Part shown: one piece after another, positions 1 through 8,719 of the stretch
Position numbering within the stretch: the stretch's first letter is position 1
Layout: the number at the start of each line of letters is the position of its first letter
Source of the DNA: Verrucomicrobiota bacterium
Lineage (GTDB): Bacteria > Verrucomicrobiota > Lentisphaeria > Oligosphaerales > Oligosphaeraceae
Direction of reading: 5' to 3'
Length of the DNA stretch: 46,198 nucleotides
Assembly (NCBI GenBank): GCA_019136135.1
Contig: JAGVUR010000002.1
Span: 1 to 46,198 of the forward strand
Program-made: the position numbers and the translations under genes
The notes under the pieces: model-generated
Told to the model about the DNA's origin: nothing
Database searches by the model: none
The model's input: only the letters and a program-made list of their open reading frames with translations

Positions 1-7
1 GAAATAA

Positions 8-47
8 AGCCTGTATCCGCCATGTTGCCCCTGTTGGCAAACAGGCT
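8..47 (+). promoter_or_regulatory. possible leader hairpin upstream of the transporter operon
   Basis: AGCCTGT at 8-14 can pair with ACAGGCT at 41-47, and inside this TTGCC at 25-29 can pair with GGCAA at 36-40, leaving a ten-base bulge on the 5' side. It lies 44 bases before the first gene. The upstream context is outside the window, so it may equally be the tail of an upstream terminator or a chance fold. Confidence 0.2.
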
Positions 48-91
48 ATATTTCTTGTTACATCTGAATCACTTATTTGCATCGACCGTCA

Positions 92-1594
92 ATGGACATA
101 CTTCGTACAACTGGCATTTCAAAGTCATTCGGGGAAGTACAAGCTCTCAAGGACGTGGACCTTTCCCTGGAAGCCGGCGAAATACATGCATTGATGGGCG
201 AAAACGGAGCGGGGAAAAGCACGCTCGTCAAAATCATCACGGGAGTCTATCAGCCGACGAATGGCTCAGTTTGGTTTGATGGCGCCGATAGACGATTGAA
301 CTCGCCGCAGGAAGCAGAACAAATCGGCATCAGCACAGTCTATCAGGAAGTCAATCTGCTCCCGGACCTCTCCGTCACGGAAAACATCTGCCTCGGACGA
401 GAACCAAGAAAATTCGGGTTCATCGACTGGAAGGCAGCAAAAGAACGGGCACGAAAGGCGCTCGCAAAACTCGAGGTCGATATCGACGTGTCAGCCAACC
501 TGGCCTCGTATTCCATCGCCATTCAGCAGCTCGTCGCCATCGCAAGAGCCCTGGACGTGGAATGCAAACTGCTGATCCTCGACGAACCAACGTCAAGCCT
601 GGACGAAAACGAAACGCAACAGCTTTTCCAAATCATGCGACACCTCCGCGACCAAGGACTCGCCATCATTTTCATCACCCATTTCCTCGATCAGGTCTAT
701 GAGGTTTGCGACAGAATCACCATCCTCAGGGACGGCAACAAAGTCGGAACATTCCGTGCTTGCGACCTGCCCAGGGTCGAAATGGTTTCCAAGATGATCG
801 GCAAAAGCAAGGAGGAAATCGACTCGATGGGCCATCGGGATCCTTCAAGTTCCGAACAGGCTTTGGATCCAGTGATCCTGAAGGCTGAGAACCTAGAGTC
901 TCGCGGAGTAGTCGGTCCCCTGAACTTTGAATTGCACGCCGGCTCCCAGGTCGGCCTGGCGGGCTTGCTGGGATCGGGGCGGACTGAAACCGCCAACCTT
1001 CTCTTCGGAATCGCATCCCATGACGCAGGACACCTGGAAGTCAATGGAAAAATCGCCAACAAGTCAACCTGGAACCCCAGGAAAGCGGTCAAGGCGCGAT
1101 TGGCCTTGATAGCTGAAGACAGAAAACTCACAGGAGTCATACCGGACCTGACCGTCAGGGAAAACATCATCCTCGCATTGCAGGCCTCAAAAGGAGCATT
1201 GAACCAAATCCCAAGACGACAACAAGACCAAATCGCAGAAGAATACATCAGACGACTCGACATCAAAACGCCTTCGCCGGAACAACTCCTCAAAAACCTC
1301 AGCGGAGGAAACCAGCAAAAAGTACTGATCGCAAGATGGCTCGCCACAAAACCAGAACTGATTATCCTCGATGAACCGACGCGGGGGATCGACATCGGAG
1401 CAAAAGCCGAGATCGAAGCGCTGACGGACGACTTGTGCAAGGCAGGAATGTCAGTCGTATTCATCAGCTCGGAACTGGAGGAGATTGTCCGGGATTGCCA
1501 GCGAGTCGTGGTCTTGCGGGACAGGCGCCAAGTTGGCGAACTCGTCGGAACGGACGTGACCATGAAAAACATCTTGAAAATGATTGCGGGGTAA
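92..1594 (+). CDS. ytfR: sugar ABC transporter, double ATP-binding subunit (YtfR/RbsA type)
   Basis: This 500-residue protein is the ATPase of a sugar importer and contains two fused ABC domains, as in RbsA, MglA and YtfR. The first domain has a Walker A at residues 36-44 (GENGAGKST) and a Walker B ending LLILDEPTSS, with SIAIQQ where the LSGGQ signature normally sits, as is usual in this family. The second has a degenerate Walker A around 291-298 (GLLGSGRT), a good signature at 403-409 (LSGGNQQ) and a second DEPTRGID. An upstream TTG at 77 is possible, but the ATG at 92 gives the usual N-terminus; no clear Shine-Dalgarno is seen for either. It is first of a four-gene importer set, five bases ahead of the YtfT-like permease. 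The YtfQ-like binding protein downstream is what points to the Ytf (galactofuranose) subgroup; the actual substrate here is inferred. Confidence 0.88.
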   Translation: MDILRTTGISKSFGEVQALKDVDLSLEAGEIHALMGENGAGKSTLVKIITGVYQPTNGSVWFDGADRRLNSPQEAEQIGISTVYQEVNLLPDLSVTENICLGREPRKFGFIDWKAAKERARKALAKLEVDIDVSANLASYSIAIQQLVAIARALDVECKLLILDEPTSSLDENETQQLFQIMRHLRDQGLAIIFITHFLDQVYEVCDRITILRDGNKVGTFRACDLPRVEMVSKMIGKSKEEIDSMGHRDPSSSEQALDPVILKAENLESRGVVGPLNFELHAGSQVGLAGLLGSGRTETANLLFGIASHDAGHLEVNGKIANKSTWNPRKAVKARLALIAEDRKLTGVIPDLTVRENIILALQASKGALNQIPRRQQDQIAEEYIRRLDIKTPSPEQLLKNLSGGNQQKVLIARWLATKPELIILDEPTRGIDIGAKAEIEALTDDLCKAGMSVVFISSELEEIVRDCQRVVVLRDRRQVGELVGTDVTMKNILKMIAG

Positions 1595-1599
1595 ACAGG

Positions 1600-2688
1600 A
1601 TGAACAACTCGCAATCCCTTAATTTCATCATCGGAATCACAGCGTTGCTCGTATGCTTGGCATCGACCTTCATCAGCGGACGCTCGCAAAAATTCAGGCA
1701 TTTGCGCTGGCCGCTTGTCGCGCTCTCGCTTCTTTTCCTCTACAACTTGATCTTCAAACCAACATTCTTCGCCTTGGAAATCACCGACGACGGCTACTTG
1801 TACGGAAGCCTGATTGACATTTTGAACCATTCGAGCAAGATCGCCTTGTTGGCGACGGGGATGACCTTGGTAATCGCCACCGGCGGCGTCGATATCTCCG
1901 TCGGTTCGATCATGGCGATTTCCGGCGCAGTTGCCGCCACAGTGATTGTCTCGCCCTATTCGAGCCTGATCCTGGCTGTCGTCCTGGCGCTGCTTGTTTC
2001 GACTTTGGCCGGCTTGTGGAACGGGATATTGGTCGCGGCATGCGGCATCCAGCCGATGGTCGCCACCCTTGTCCTGATGGTTGCCGGCAGGGGCATTGCC
2101 CAACTGATCACGGACGGCACCATCATCACCTTCCACCACCCCGCCTTCAACGCGATTGGCAACTGGCATCTCCTGGGATTGCCAGTTCCAGCCTGGCTGG
2201 CGGCGACGATATTCCTCATCGCCTTGGCACTGACGAGGACAACCTCGCTGGGACTCTTCATCGAAACCGTCGGAAACAACAGGACCGCAGCCAGGTACGC
2301 AGGCATCGCAGCCAGGAAAATCGTCTGGATTACCTACGTCTTTAGCGGATTCTGCGCGGGGATCGCCGGGCTTGTCGTCTGCTCCAACATCAAGTGCGCC
2401 GACGCCAACCACGCCGGGCTCTACCTGGAACTGGACGCGATCCTGGCGACCGTCATCGGAGGAACCAGCATGACCGGAGGCAGATTCTACCTCTCCGGTT
2501 CGATCCTGGGCGCGATTCTCATCCAGGCGCTATCGACGGTCATGTACGCCAACGACGTCAATCCCGCCGTCATCGCGGTGCCCAAGGCAATTTTGGTCAT
2601 CGCGGTCTGCCTGCTGCAATCCGACCGGTTCCGCTCCCGCATCATGGCATTGCCGGTTTTCCGCAAGTTCGGAGGTGAGCCATGCTGA
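1600..2688 (+). CDS. ytfT: sugar ABC transporter permease (YtfT type)
   Basis: A 362-residue inner-membrane permease of the BPD_transp_2 family. Hydrophobic segments run throughout, and the family hallmark GVDISVGSIMAISGAVAA is present, as is the C-terminal GGTSMTGGRFYLSGSILGA stretch. The ATG at 1600 follows the ATPase stop by five bases and gives a normal length; a longer reading back to 1435 would lie inside the ATPase gene. The final codons overlap the start of the next permease gene (2682), so the two are likely translationally coupled. The protein should pair with the YjfF-like subunit to form the membrane channel. Confidence 0.88.
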   Translation: MNNSQSLNFIIGITALLVCLASTFISGRSQKFRHLRWPLVALSLLFLYNLIFKPTFFALEITDDGYLYGSLIDILNHSSKIALLATGMTLVIATGGVDISVGSIMAISGAVAATVIVSPYSSLILAVVLALLVSTLAGLWNGILVAACGIQPMVATLVLMVAGRGIAQLITDGTIITFHHPAFNAIGNWHLLGLPVPAWLAATIFLIALALTRTTSLGLFIETVGNNRTAARYAGIAARKIVWITYVFSGFCAGIAGLVVCSNIKCADANHAGLYLELDAILATVIGGTSMTGGRFYLSGSILGAILIQALSTVMYANDVNPAVIAVPKAILVIAVCLLQSDRFRSRIMALPVFRKFGGEPC

Positions 2689-3661
2689 AACGCCTTCGTT
2701 TTCCCATCCGCTACGTTCCCTTTGCCGCAACGGTTGCGGTCTTCATCGTCGCCTACGCCATTGGCGCCATAAGTTTCAAGAATTTCTTCACGTTGCGTGT
2801 ATTCGTCAATTTGTTTCATGACAATGCGTACCTTGGGATTGCGGCGGTTGGAACCGGCATCGTGATTTTATCAGGCGGCATCGACCTTCCGTCGGCGCCG
2901 TCATTGCGTTCACGGGGATGCTTGTGGCGAAATTGACGGCATGCGGCATCAACACGGGCTTGGCGATCCTAATCGCCCTGGCGGTTGGAATTCTCTTTGG
3001 CATCTTGCAGGGCACGCTGATTGCGTCCTTTGACCTGCCTCCCTTCCTGGTGACCTTGGGTGGCATGTTCTTGGCTCGAGGCGGCAGTTTTATCATCAAC
3101 GAGGAAGCCTTGAGCATCCTAAAGAATCCCGTGCTAGACTTTATCGAGGACAATCTCCAGCTTTCCCTTGGAAACGGCGTCTATCTGGAATGCATTGAAG
3201 TCGTTTACCTGATTGTCCTGCTTTGTGGGATTGTCTTCACCCAATGGACACCGCTGGGGCGGAGAATCTACGCAATCGGCGTCAACGAGCAATCCGCCTT
3301 GCTGATGGGTGTCCCCGTGGCACGGACGAAAATCATGGCCTACGGCATTGCGGGATTCTGCTCCGCCCTTGCAGGAATCGTGTTTACCGTGTACCTTAAG
3401 TCAGGCAATCCGCTCAACTGCATCGGCCTGGAAATGGACGCCATCGCCGCCGTTGTCATCGGCGGCATCCTGCTGACGGGCGGTGTCGGATACCTGCTCG
3501 GTTCACTCTTTGGCGTCCTGACCCTGGGACTCATCCAGGTACTGATCATGTTCCAAGGCAACATCAACTCATGGTGGACAAGAATCATCATCGGGATTCT
3601 CGTCCTACTGTTCATCTTCATGCAAAACCTGATTACAAAACTATCTGACAAGAAACAATAA
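2682..3661 (+). pseudogene. yjfF: sugar ABC transporter permease (YjfF type), frameshifted
   Basis: The second permease of the importer begins at 2682, overlapping the end of ytfT by seven bases. The first frame reads a normal N-terminus up to ILSGGIDL, then goes out of frame and would stop at 2936. The other frame resumes with VGAVIAFTGMLVAKL and continues to 3661 with normal family sequence (GGILLTGGVGYLLGS). The break lies at about 2887-2890, where GACCTTCCGTCGG would restore the motif GIDLSVGA if one T were added to the TT run. Everything else appears intact, so this is either a recent mutation or a one-base sequence error in a short homopolymer. If real, the importer would lack one half of its channel, unless the downstream part from 2918 is made separately. 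Confidence 0.85.
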
Positions 3662-3699
3662 GCCAACTCCCAACCCAACCCACAATCCAAGGAATCAAC

Positions 3700-4659
3700 A
3701 TGAAAAAGTATCTCCCCCTCCTCATCCTCCCGCTCCTTCTCCTCGTTTCATGCAAGAAAGCCGCCGAAGGTGAAAGCTCCAAGACCATCACCGTGGGATT
3801 CAGCCAAATTGGCGCAGAATCAGATTGGAGGAAGGCAAGCACGCTTTCCATCAAGGAAGAAGCAAAAAAACGCGGCATCGAACTGAAATTCTCCGACGCG
3901 CAGCAAAAGCAGGAAAACCAACTCAAGGCAATCAGGGCATTCATCGCCCAGGGCGTCGATGTCATCGCCCTCGCGCCAGTCGTCACCACGGGTTGGGACG
4001 ATGTCCTCAAGGAAGCAAGGGCGGCGAACATCCCTGTCATCCTCATCGACCGCAGGGTTGACGTCTCCGAGGACGGCCTCTATGCGTGCTACATCGGCGC
4101 CGATTGCACGGAAGAAGGCAGGAAGGCCGGGCGTTGGCTTATAGAAAACGTCGGCAAGCAAGCAGGCATTGCCGAGCTGGTCGGCACCGTCGGCTCCGGT
4201 CCTGCCGTCGAGCGCAAGAAAGGCTTCGAGGAAGCGATCAAGGGCGAGCCTGGGCTGAAGATCATCAAGTCCCAAAGCGGAGATTTCACCCGTTCGCAAG
4301 GCAAGGAAGTGATGGAGCAATTCCTGAAATCGCCAGAAAGGGACCAAATCAACGTATTGTACGCGCACAATGACGACATGGCGCTAGGCGCAATCCAAGC
4401 GATCGAGGAAGCAGGAAAGAAGCCGGGAAAGGACATCGTGATCATCTCCTGCGACGGAGTCAAGGAAATCTTCAGGCAAATCCTGGCGGGAAAGGCGAAC
4501 TGCACCGTCGAATGCAACCCGATGGTCGGCCCCTACCTCTTCGACGTCGTCGAAACCTACATGCGTGGCGAGACGATCCCGCCACGAGTCATCCCGCACG
4601 AAGACGTCTTTGACGCCAAGAACATCACCCAGGAAGTGATTGACGGACGCAGCTACTGA
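3700..4659 (+). CDS. ytfQ: sugar-binding lipoprotein of ABC importer (YtfQ type)
   Basis: A 319-residue periplasmic-binding-protein family member. The first 18 residues are a lipoprotein signal, with lipobox L15-V-S-C18, so the mature protein is probably membrane-anchored. From TITVGFSQIGAESDWR onward it follows the E. coli galactofuranose-binding protein YtfQ closely in style: QQKQENQLKAIRAF, IALAPVVTTGWD, SQSGDFTRSQGKEVMEQF, YAHNDDMALGAIQAIEEAG. The order here (ATPase, permease, permease, binding protein) differs from E. coli ytfQRT-yjfF. Binding of a hexofuranose or another aldose is inferred from family membership. The secreted GH2 enzyme that follows 31 bases downstream may supply the sugar. 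Confidence 0.88.
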   Translation: MKKYLPLLILPLLLLVSCKKAAEGESSKTITVGFSQIGAESDWRKASTLSIKEEAKKRGIELKFSDAQQKQENQLKAIRAFIAQGVDVIALAPVVTTGWDDVLKEARAANIPVILIDRRVDVSEDGLYACYIGADCTEEGRKAGRWLIENVGKQAGIAELVGTVGSGPAVERKKGFEEAIKGEPGLKIIKSQSGDFTRSQGKEVMEQFLKSPERDQINVLYAHNDDMALGAIQAIEEAGKKPGKDIVIISCDGVKEIFRQILAGKANCTVECNPMVGPYLFDVVETYMRGETIPPRVIPHEDVFDAKNITQEVIDGRSY

Positions 4660-4690
4660 TACGGGCAGCCAACTTACGAGGTTCACGACA

Positions 4691-6946
4691 ATGAAAAAAC
4701 TTCAGCTTTCATGCGCAATACTCATCCTCGCCTTGGGAGCCGTTGCCGAATACAAAATCCAAGACAATCCGCTGATGACAACCTGGGGCGAGAAAATCAC
4801 CCCGGAAAATGCATGGAGGGAATACCCAAGGCCGCAATTGACTCGAAGCAACTGGCAAAACCTCAACGGCCTATGGCAGTATGCCGTCAATCCAAGGGAA
4901 GAAGGACAACCGGAAAAGTGGGAAGGAGAAATCCTAGTCCCCTTCGCGATTGAAACTCCACTCTCGGGAGTCAAAAGACTACTCGAACCCAATGAACAAC
5001 TCTGGTACCGACGTTCCTTCGATGCGGCGCTAAAGCCCGATGAGCGACTTATAATCCACTTCGGCGGCGTCGATTTCAGAACCCAGGTCTTCGTCAACGG
5101 CGTCGAGGCGACCGATGTCCCCCACGAAAGCGGCAACCTCCCCTTCTCCATTGACATCACCGACCTGGTGAAACCAGGCGCCAACGAACTGATCCTCTCG
5201 GTTTGGGATCCCACGGGCACGTACCACCAGTCCCTTGGCAAGCAATCCCTGAAGCCGGCAGGCTGCTTCTACACAAGGTCGTCAGGCATCTGGCAAACCG
5301 TCTGGACGGAAGTTGTCCCCGCCACCTACGTAGCCCGCTACCAGGTCGTGACGGACATCGACCGCGAAACCGTTGCGGTCACGGTCTTTCCCGCCGGCGA
5401 ACTGATGGGCGCCTCCTGCAGCGTCGCCGTGGTCAAGGGCGGCACAACCCTTGCCAAAGGCAACATCGCCGCTTGGAACAAGCCTTTGATCCTCCCTGTC
5501 AAAAATCCCAAGCTTTGGTCGCCCGAATCCCCGGAACTCTACGACCTGGAAATCGCGCTCACGGGGCAAAACGGAGCTGTCGATAATGTCAAGGGTTATT
5601 TCGGAATGCGGAAAATCCATTGGCAGCATGACGAAAAGGGCGTTCCAAGGCTCTATCTCAACAACCAAAAAACATTTATGTACGGGACACTTGACCAGGG
5701 ATGGTGGCCGGATGGTTTCCTGACGCCGCCTTCGGACGAGGCGATGGCATTTGACATCCAGTTCCTCAAGGACGCTGGCTTCAACATGATGCGAAAACAC
5801 ATCAAGATCGAACCGCTTAGATACTACTACCTCTGTGATAAAATGGGCATCCTGCTCTGGCAAGACATGCCGTCAGGTCCGGGGAACGCCGAAAACAGAT
5901 ACCAACTTTACAGGGAAGAACTGAAGAGAATGGTCGACCTCCTCCAGACCTGCCCCTCGATTGTGCTTTGGGTCCCCTACAACGAAGGCTGGGGACAACC
6001 GAAGGCCGCCAAGACAAACCAGGTCTTCGCATGGCTCAAACGCTACGACCCTACGCGACTGCTGGACGGTCCCTCGGGATGGCACGACTACGGCGTCGGC
6101 GATTGCAAGGACAAGCACCACTACTCGGAACCGCAAATGTTCCCCGTGATGAAGGACAGGGTATCCGTCCTCGGCGAATTCGGCGGCATCGGATTCATGG
6201 TGAAAGACCACCTCTGGGCAGAAAAATCCTGGGGATACGTCACCGATCCCAACCCGGATGCCTTCTTCGAACGATACAAGAACCAAATGGATACCCTGGC
6301 GGATTTCGCGACGCAAGGACTAGCGGCCGCAGTATATACGCAGACAACAGACGTGGAAATCGAAACCAATGGGCTGCTTACCTACGACAGGAAAGTCGCA
6401 AAAAAGCCTGCGGCGGACTTCAAAAAGGCTTCCCTGCACGTCTATGAAGCAGCGAAAAATACACAGCTCCAAATCAAAACCGCAATCCTGGAATCAGGAC
6501 AAAACGAAGGGAGAAACTGGAAATACACGACAGACAAGCCGGCGGACAACTGGTTTAACGTGGATTTCGATGACAAGGCATGGGAAACTGGCCTGTCCGG
6601 ATTCGGAAACAAGGCAATCCAAAAGGACCATAAAGCATCAAGGGTCAGAACTCCATGGGAAACCAACAGCATCTGGATCCGTACGGAATTCCAGTTCGAC
6701 GGCAATCCCGAGGATATCACGAGGCTCGCCCTGGAAATCTTCTATGACGAAAATGCGCAAGTCTTCCTCAATGGCATCAAAATCGCGTCGTTCACTGGCT
6801 ACAACAGCAACTATGACACCAGATTGCTGTCAGCCGATGCCATAAAGGCACTCAAAAAAGGGAAAAACACACTCGCCGCTTCGGCAATCAATACCGTGGG
6901 AGGCGCATACCTGGATCTGGGCATCGTCGGAATCACATATAAATGA
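4691..6946 (+). CDS. exported glycoside hydrolase family 2 protein
   Basis: A 751-residue GH2-family enzyme (beta-galactosidase, glucuronidase or mannosidase type). The ATG at 4691 is chosen because it begins a good signal peptide (MKKLQLSCAILILALGAVA). A sugar-binding jelly-roll domain (about residues 40-200) has WYRRSF and VNGVEAT; an Ig-like domain follows, then the TIM barrel. The general acid is predicted at E432 in YNEGWGQ and the nucleophile at E496 in LGEFGG. The last ~150 residues form an extra beta-sandwich (NWFNVDFDDKAWE, QVFLNGIKIASF) resembling galactose-binding-like modules. It directly follows the Ytf-type importer, suggesting it releases the imported sugar outside the cytoplasm. 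The exact glycoside cannot be read from the sequence. Confidence 0.85.
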   Translation: MKKLQLSCAILILALGAVAEYKIQDNPLMTTWGEKITPENAWREYPRPQLTRSNWQNLNGLWQYAVNPREEGQPEKWEGEILVPFAIETPLSGVKRLLEPNEQLWYRRSFDAALKPDERLIIHFGGVDFRTQVFVNGVEATDVPHESGNLPFSIDITDLVKPGANELILSVWDPTGTYHQSLGKQSLKPAGCFYTRSSGIWQTVWTEVVPATYVARYQVVTDIDRETVAVTVFPAGELMGASCSVAVVKGGTTLAKGNIAAWNKPLILPVKNPKLWSPESPELYDLEIALTGQNGAVDNVKGYFGMRKIHWQHDEKGVPRLYLNNQKTFMYGTLDQGWWPDGFLTPPSDEAMAFDIQFLKDAGFNMMRKHIKIEPLRYYYLCDKMGILLWQDMPSGPGNAENRYQLYREELKRMVDLLQTCPSIVLWVPYNEGWGQPKAAKTNQVFAWLKRYDPTRLLDGPSGWHDYGVGDCKDKHHYSEPQMFPVMKDRVSVLGEFGGIGFMVKDHLWAEKSWGYVTDPNPDAFFERYKNQMDTLADFATQGLAAAVYTQTTDVEIETNGLLTYDRKVAKKPAADFKKASLHVYEAAKNTQLQIKTAILESGQNEGRNWKYTTDKPADNWFNVDFDDKAWETGLSGFGNKAIQKDHKASRVRTPWETNSIWIRTEFQFDGNPEDITRLALEIFYDENAQVFLNGIKIASFTGYNSNYDTRLLSADAIKALKKGKNTLAASAINTVGGAYLDLGIVGITYK

Positions 6947-6984
6947 TTTTCGATGGCTCCGGAGTTGATTTTTCTCGTTTTTAT

Positions 6985-7030
6985 ACCGAGAAACCACTTG
7001 ACAAAGTGGCTAGGCTCGGTAAAGTAATTA
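6985..7030 (+). promoter_or_regulatory. candidate promoter with nested dyad
   Basis: TTGACA at 6998-7003 with TAAAGT at 7020-7025 (16-base spacer) forms a plausible sigma-70 promoter for the gene at 7128. Two inverted repeats enclose it: CCACTT 6994-6999 with AAGTGG 7004-7009 (loop GACA), and ACCGAG 6985-6990 with CTCGGT 7015-7020. The inner dyad is centred on the -35 hexamer, as expected of a repressor site. A nested RNA hairpin from upstream read-through is the alternative. Confidence 0.4.
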
Positions 7031-7127
7031 CTTCGTCATAATTTCAAAATTATTTTGTTCTTTAACACAGTACATTAGTTTATTTTTTAACCCAGTCATC
7101 AATAACCTCAAAAAGAAAGGAAGCCCC

Positions 7128-7856
7128 ATGAACCTGAAGAAACTCGTATTGACCGCCGTTGCCTCTGCTTTTTGCTTCACCGCAATTTATGCCCAGGACA
7201 ATGCCGAAGCAGCGAAGCCCGCAGATGCCCAGGCAGCTGAAGCCAAGCCCGCAGAAGACAAGCTCCTCCCCCTGATCACGATGGAGCAAGCCTTTGCGAA
7301 GGCTCTCCAGACCAGGAACATCTTGGCCCAATACATCAACAACGAAGTTGAAAAGTACCAGAAGGCAGAAGAAAAGGACAAGGCCGGCATTGAAGAAAAC
7401 ATCAAGAAGGCACGTGCCAGGCTGACTGAACTCACCACCTACATGGACGTCATCTTCGGTCTCGGCGGACACCGCACGTACGAATTCAACAAAGTCACCT
7501 CCGAAATCTACCTGAGGGTCGGAACAGTCTCAGAAGTCTTCACCCGCGCAATCGCCACCCGCGACGCCTTGGCAAAGCAAATCGCAACCGTCAAGGAAGC
7601 GATTGACAAGGAACAGGATGCCGAGAAGAAGAAGGTTCTCGAAGCCAACCAGACCGCTCTCGTCCAGCGCTACGCGCTCATCGTCAACGCCCTCTTCAAC
7701 ATCTACCAGGTGCACCCCGTCCGCAACTATCACTTCGATGCCGCGACCCGCACCCTCTTCCTCAAGACCAATGACGCAGAAGTCACCAAGCTGCAGGAAC
7801 AAATCAAGAAGGCCGCCGAGGAAAGGAAGGCCGCTGAAGAGAAGAAAGCTGAATAA
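7128..7856 (+). CDS. secreted protein of two tandem ~82-residue helical repeats, function unknown
   Basis: A 242-residue protein that I do not recognise. It starts with a signal peptide (residues 1-22, ending AIYAQ) and a good ribosome site (AAAGGAAG). An Ala/Lys/Glu-rich linker follows (23-45). Residues 52-133 and 134-215 are a tandem duplication: each unit begins with an F-x-x-A-[IL]-x-T-R-x-x-L-A helix, continues through a charged coiled-coil stretch and ends with R-x-Y-x-F-[DN]-x-x-T-x-x-[IL]-[YF]-L-[RK] (HRTYEFNKVTSEIYLR and VRNYHFDAATRTLFLK). The C-terminus is a charged helix rich in Lys, Glu and Ala. It is a single-gene unit between its own promoter candidate and a strong terminator. 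Codon use is of the highly expressed type (mainly AAG, ATC, ACC). A structural or envelope-spacer role would fit but is a guess. Confidence 0.85.
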   Translation: MNLKKLVLTAVASAFCFTAIYAQDNAEAAKPADAQAAEAKPAEDKLLPLITMEQAFAKALQTRNILAQYINNEVEKYQKAEEKDKAGIEENIKKARARLTELTTYMDVIFGLGGHRTYEFNKVTSEIYLRVGTVSEVFTRAIATRDALAKQIATVKEAIDKEQDAEKKKVLEANQTALVQRYALIVNALFNIYQVHPVRNYHFDAATRTLFLKTNDAEVTKLQEQIKKAAEERKAAEEKKAE

Positions 7857-7899
7857 GCCAAGTCATGAAAGAACTGCTTAAGAAATCTGAATGACCAAC

Positions 7900-7940
7900 A
7901 GCCCCGTCGGCCAGGCACTAGGCAGGACGGGGCTTTTTTT
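7900..7940 (+). terminator. rho-independent terminator
   Basis: AGCCCCGTC at 7900-7908 pairs perfectly with GACGGGGCT at 7926-7934, with a 17-base loop, followed by an uninterrupted T run to 7940. It ends the transcript of the repeat protein 44 bases after its stop codon and insulates the next gene. Confidence 0.9.
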
Positions 7941-7978
7941 CGCCCTGAGAATTCTCATTCCAACCCTAGGAGAACACG

Positions 7979-8719
7979 ATGCAATACCTCAAGACCCAAT
8001 TGGCTGTCCAATCCTATTGCCTGAGACACTTCAAGCCGAAAGGCATCAAGGCAGTGGCGAAAAAACTCCTCGAAACCGGCATGACTTACATCGGAATCGG
8101 CACCCCGGAAAGCAAGGACGAGTTCAAAAGCACCATTGAGCAATTCGGCGAATTCGGAGTCACGATCGCAGATAATTTCGCACCTGGGATCGACGGCAAC
8201 GAAACCAAGCTCAGGGACGCATGCGAATTCTCCAAGATGCTCGGGCACAAGGCGATGACCGTCAACTTCATTCTCAACAAGAATATCGTACAGTCATTCG
8301 AGTTGGCGCAAAAACTTGCCGAGGAGTACGACCTGAACCTCGCGATCCACAACCACGGCGGATACCATTGGCTCGGTTCCCAGACGATGCTCGACTTCGT
8401 ATTCGCGAATACATCCGAACGTTTCGGACTCTGCCTGGATACCGCCTGGGCGCAGGATGCAAAGCTCAATCCAGTCTCGGCAGTCAAGCGCTGGCCAAAA
8501 AGGATCTTCTCCCTGCACTTGAAGGATTTCGAGTACCATCCCGACGGCGGGCACCACGACGTCGTCATCGGAAAGGGATTCGTTGACCTTCCTGCGCTGA
8601 TTGCGGAACTCAAGGCCATCAACTTCAAGGGTTACATGGCCATCGAATACGAAGGCGAACCGGAAAACCCAATCCCGGCACTGATTGCAGGAAAAGAAGA
8701 AGTGCTCAAGCTGATCTGA
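7979..8719 (+). CDS. sugar phosphate isomerase/epimerase family TIM barrel
   Basis: A 246-residue cytoplasmic protein of the AP-endonuclease-2 / xylose-isomerase-like fold. Metal-site residues are visible: H124 and H126 in AIHNHGG, D154 in CLDTAWA, H180 in SLHLKDF and E223 in AIEYEGE. The start has a good ribosome site (AGGAGA, 7968-7973). Family members isomerise or epimerise ketoses and related sugars, or act on keto-inositols, so the substrate is open. It lies alone between the terminator at 7900-7940 and the 10-bp repeat array. Three other members of the superfamily occur in this window, at 13592, 37056 and 40397. Confidence 0.8.
   Translation: MQYLKTQLAVQSYCLRHFKPKGIKAVAKKLLETGMTYIGIGTPESKDEFKSTIEQFGEFGVTIADNFAPGIDGNETKLRDACEFSKMLGHKAMTVNFILNKNIVQSFELAQKLAEEYDLNLAIHNHGGYHWLGSQTMLDFVFANTSERFGLCLDTAWAQDAKLNPVSAVKRWPKRIFSLHLKDFEYHPDGGHHDVVIGKGFVDLPALIAELKAINFKGYMAIEYEGEPENPIPALIAGKEEVLKLI

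Noticed and set aside
697..2412. Long open frame antisense to the YtfR/YtfT genes (571 codons)
   Set aside because: It lies fully opposite two clear genes, has a composition shaped by their codon use, shows no domain and no ribosome site.
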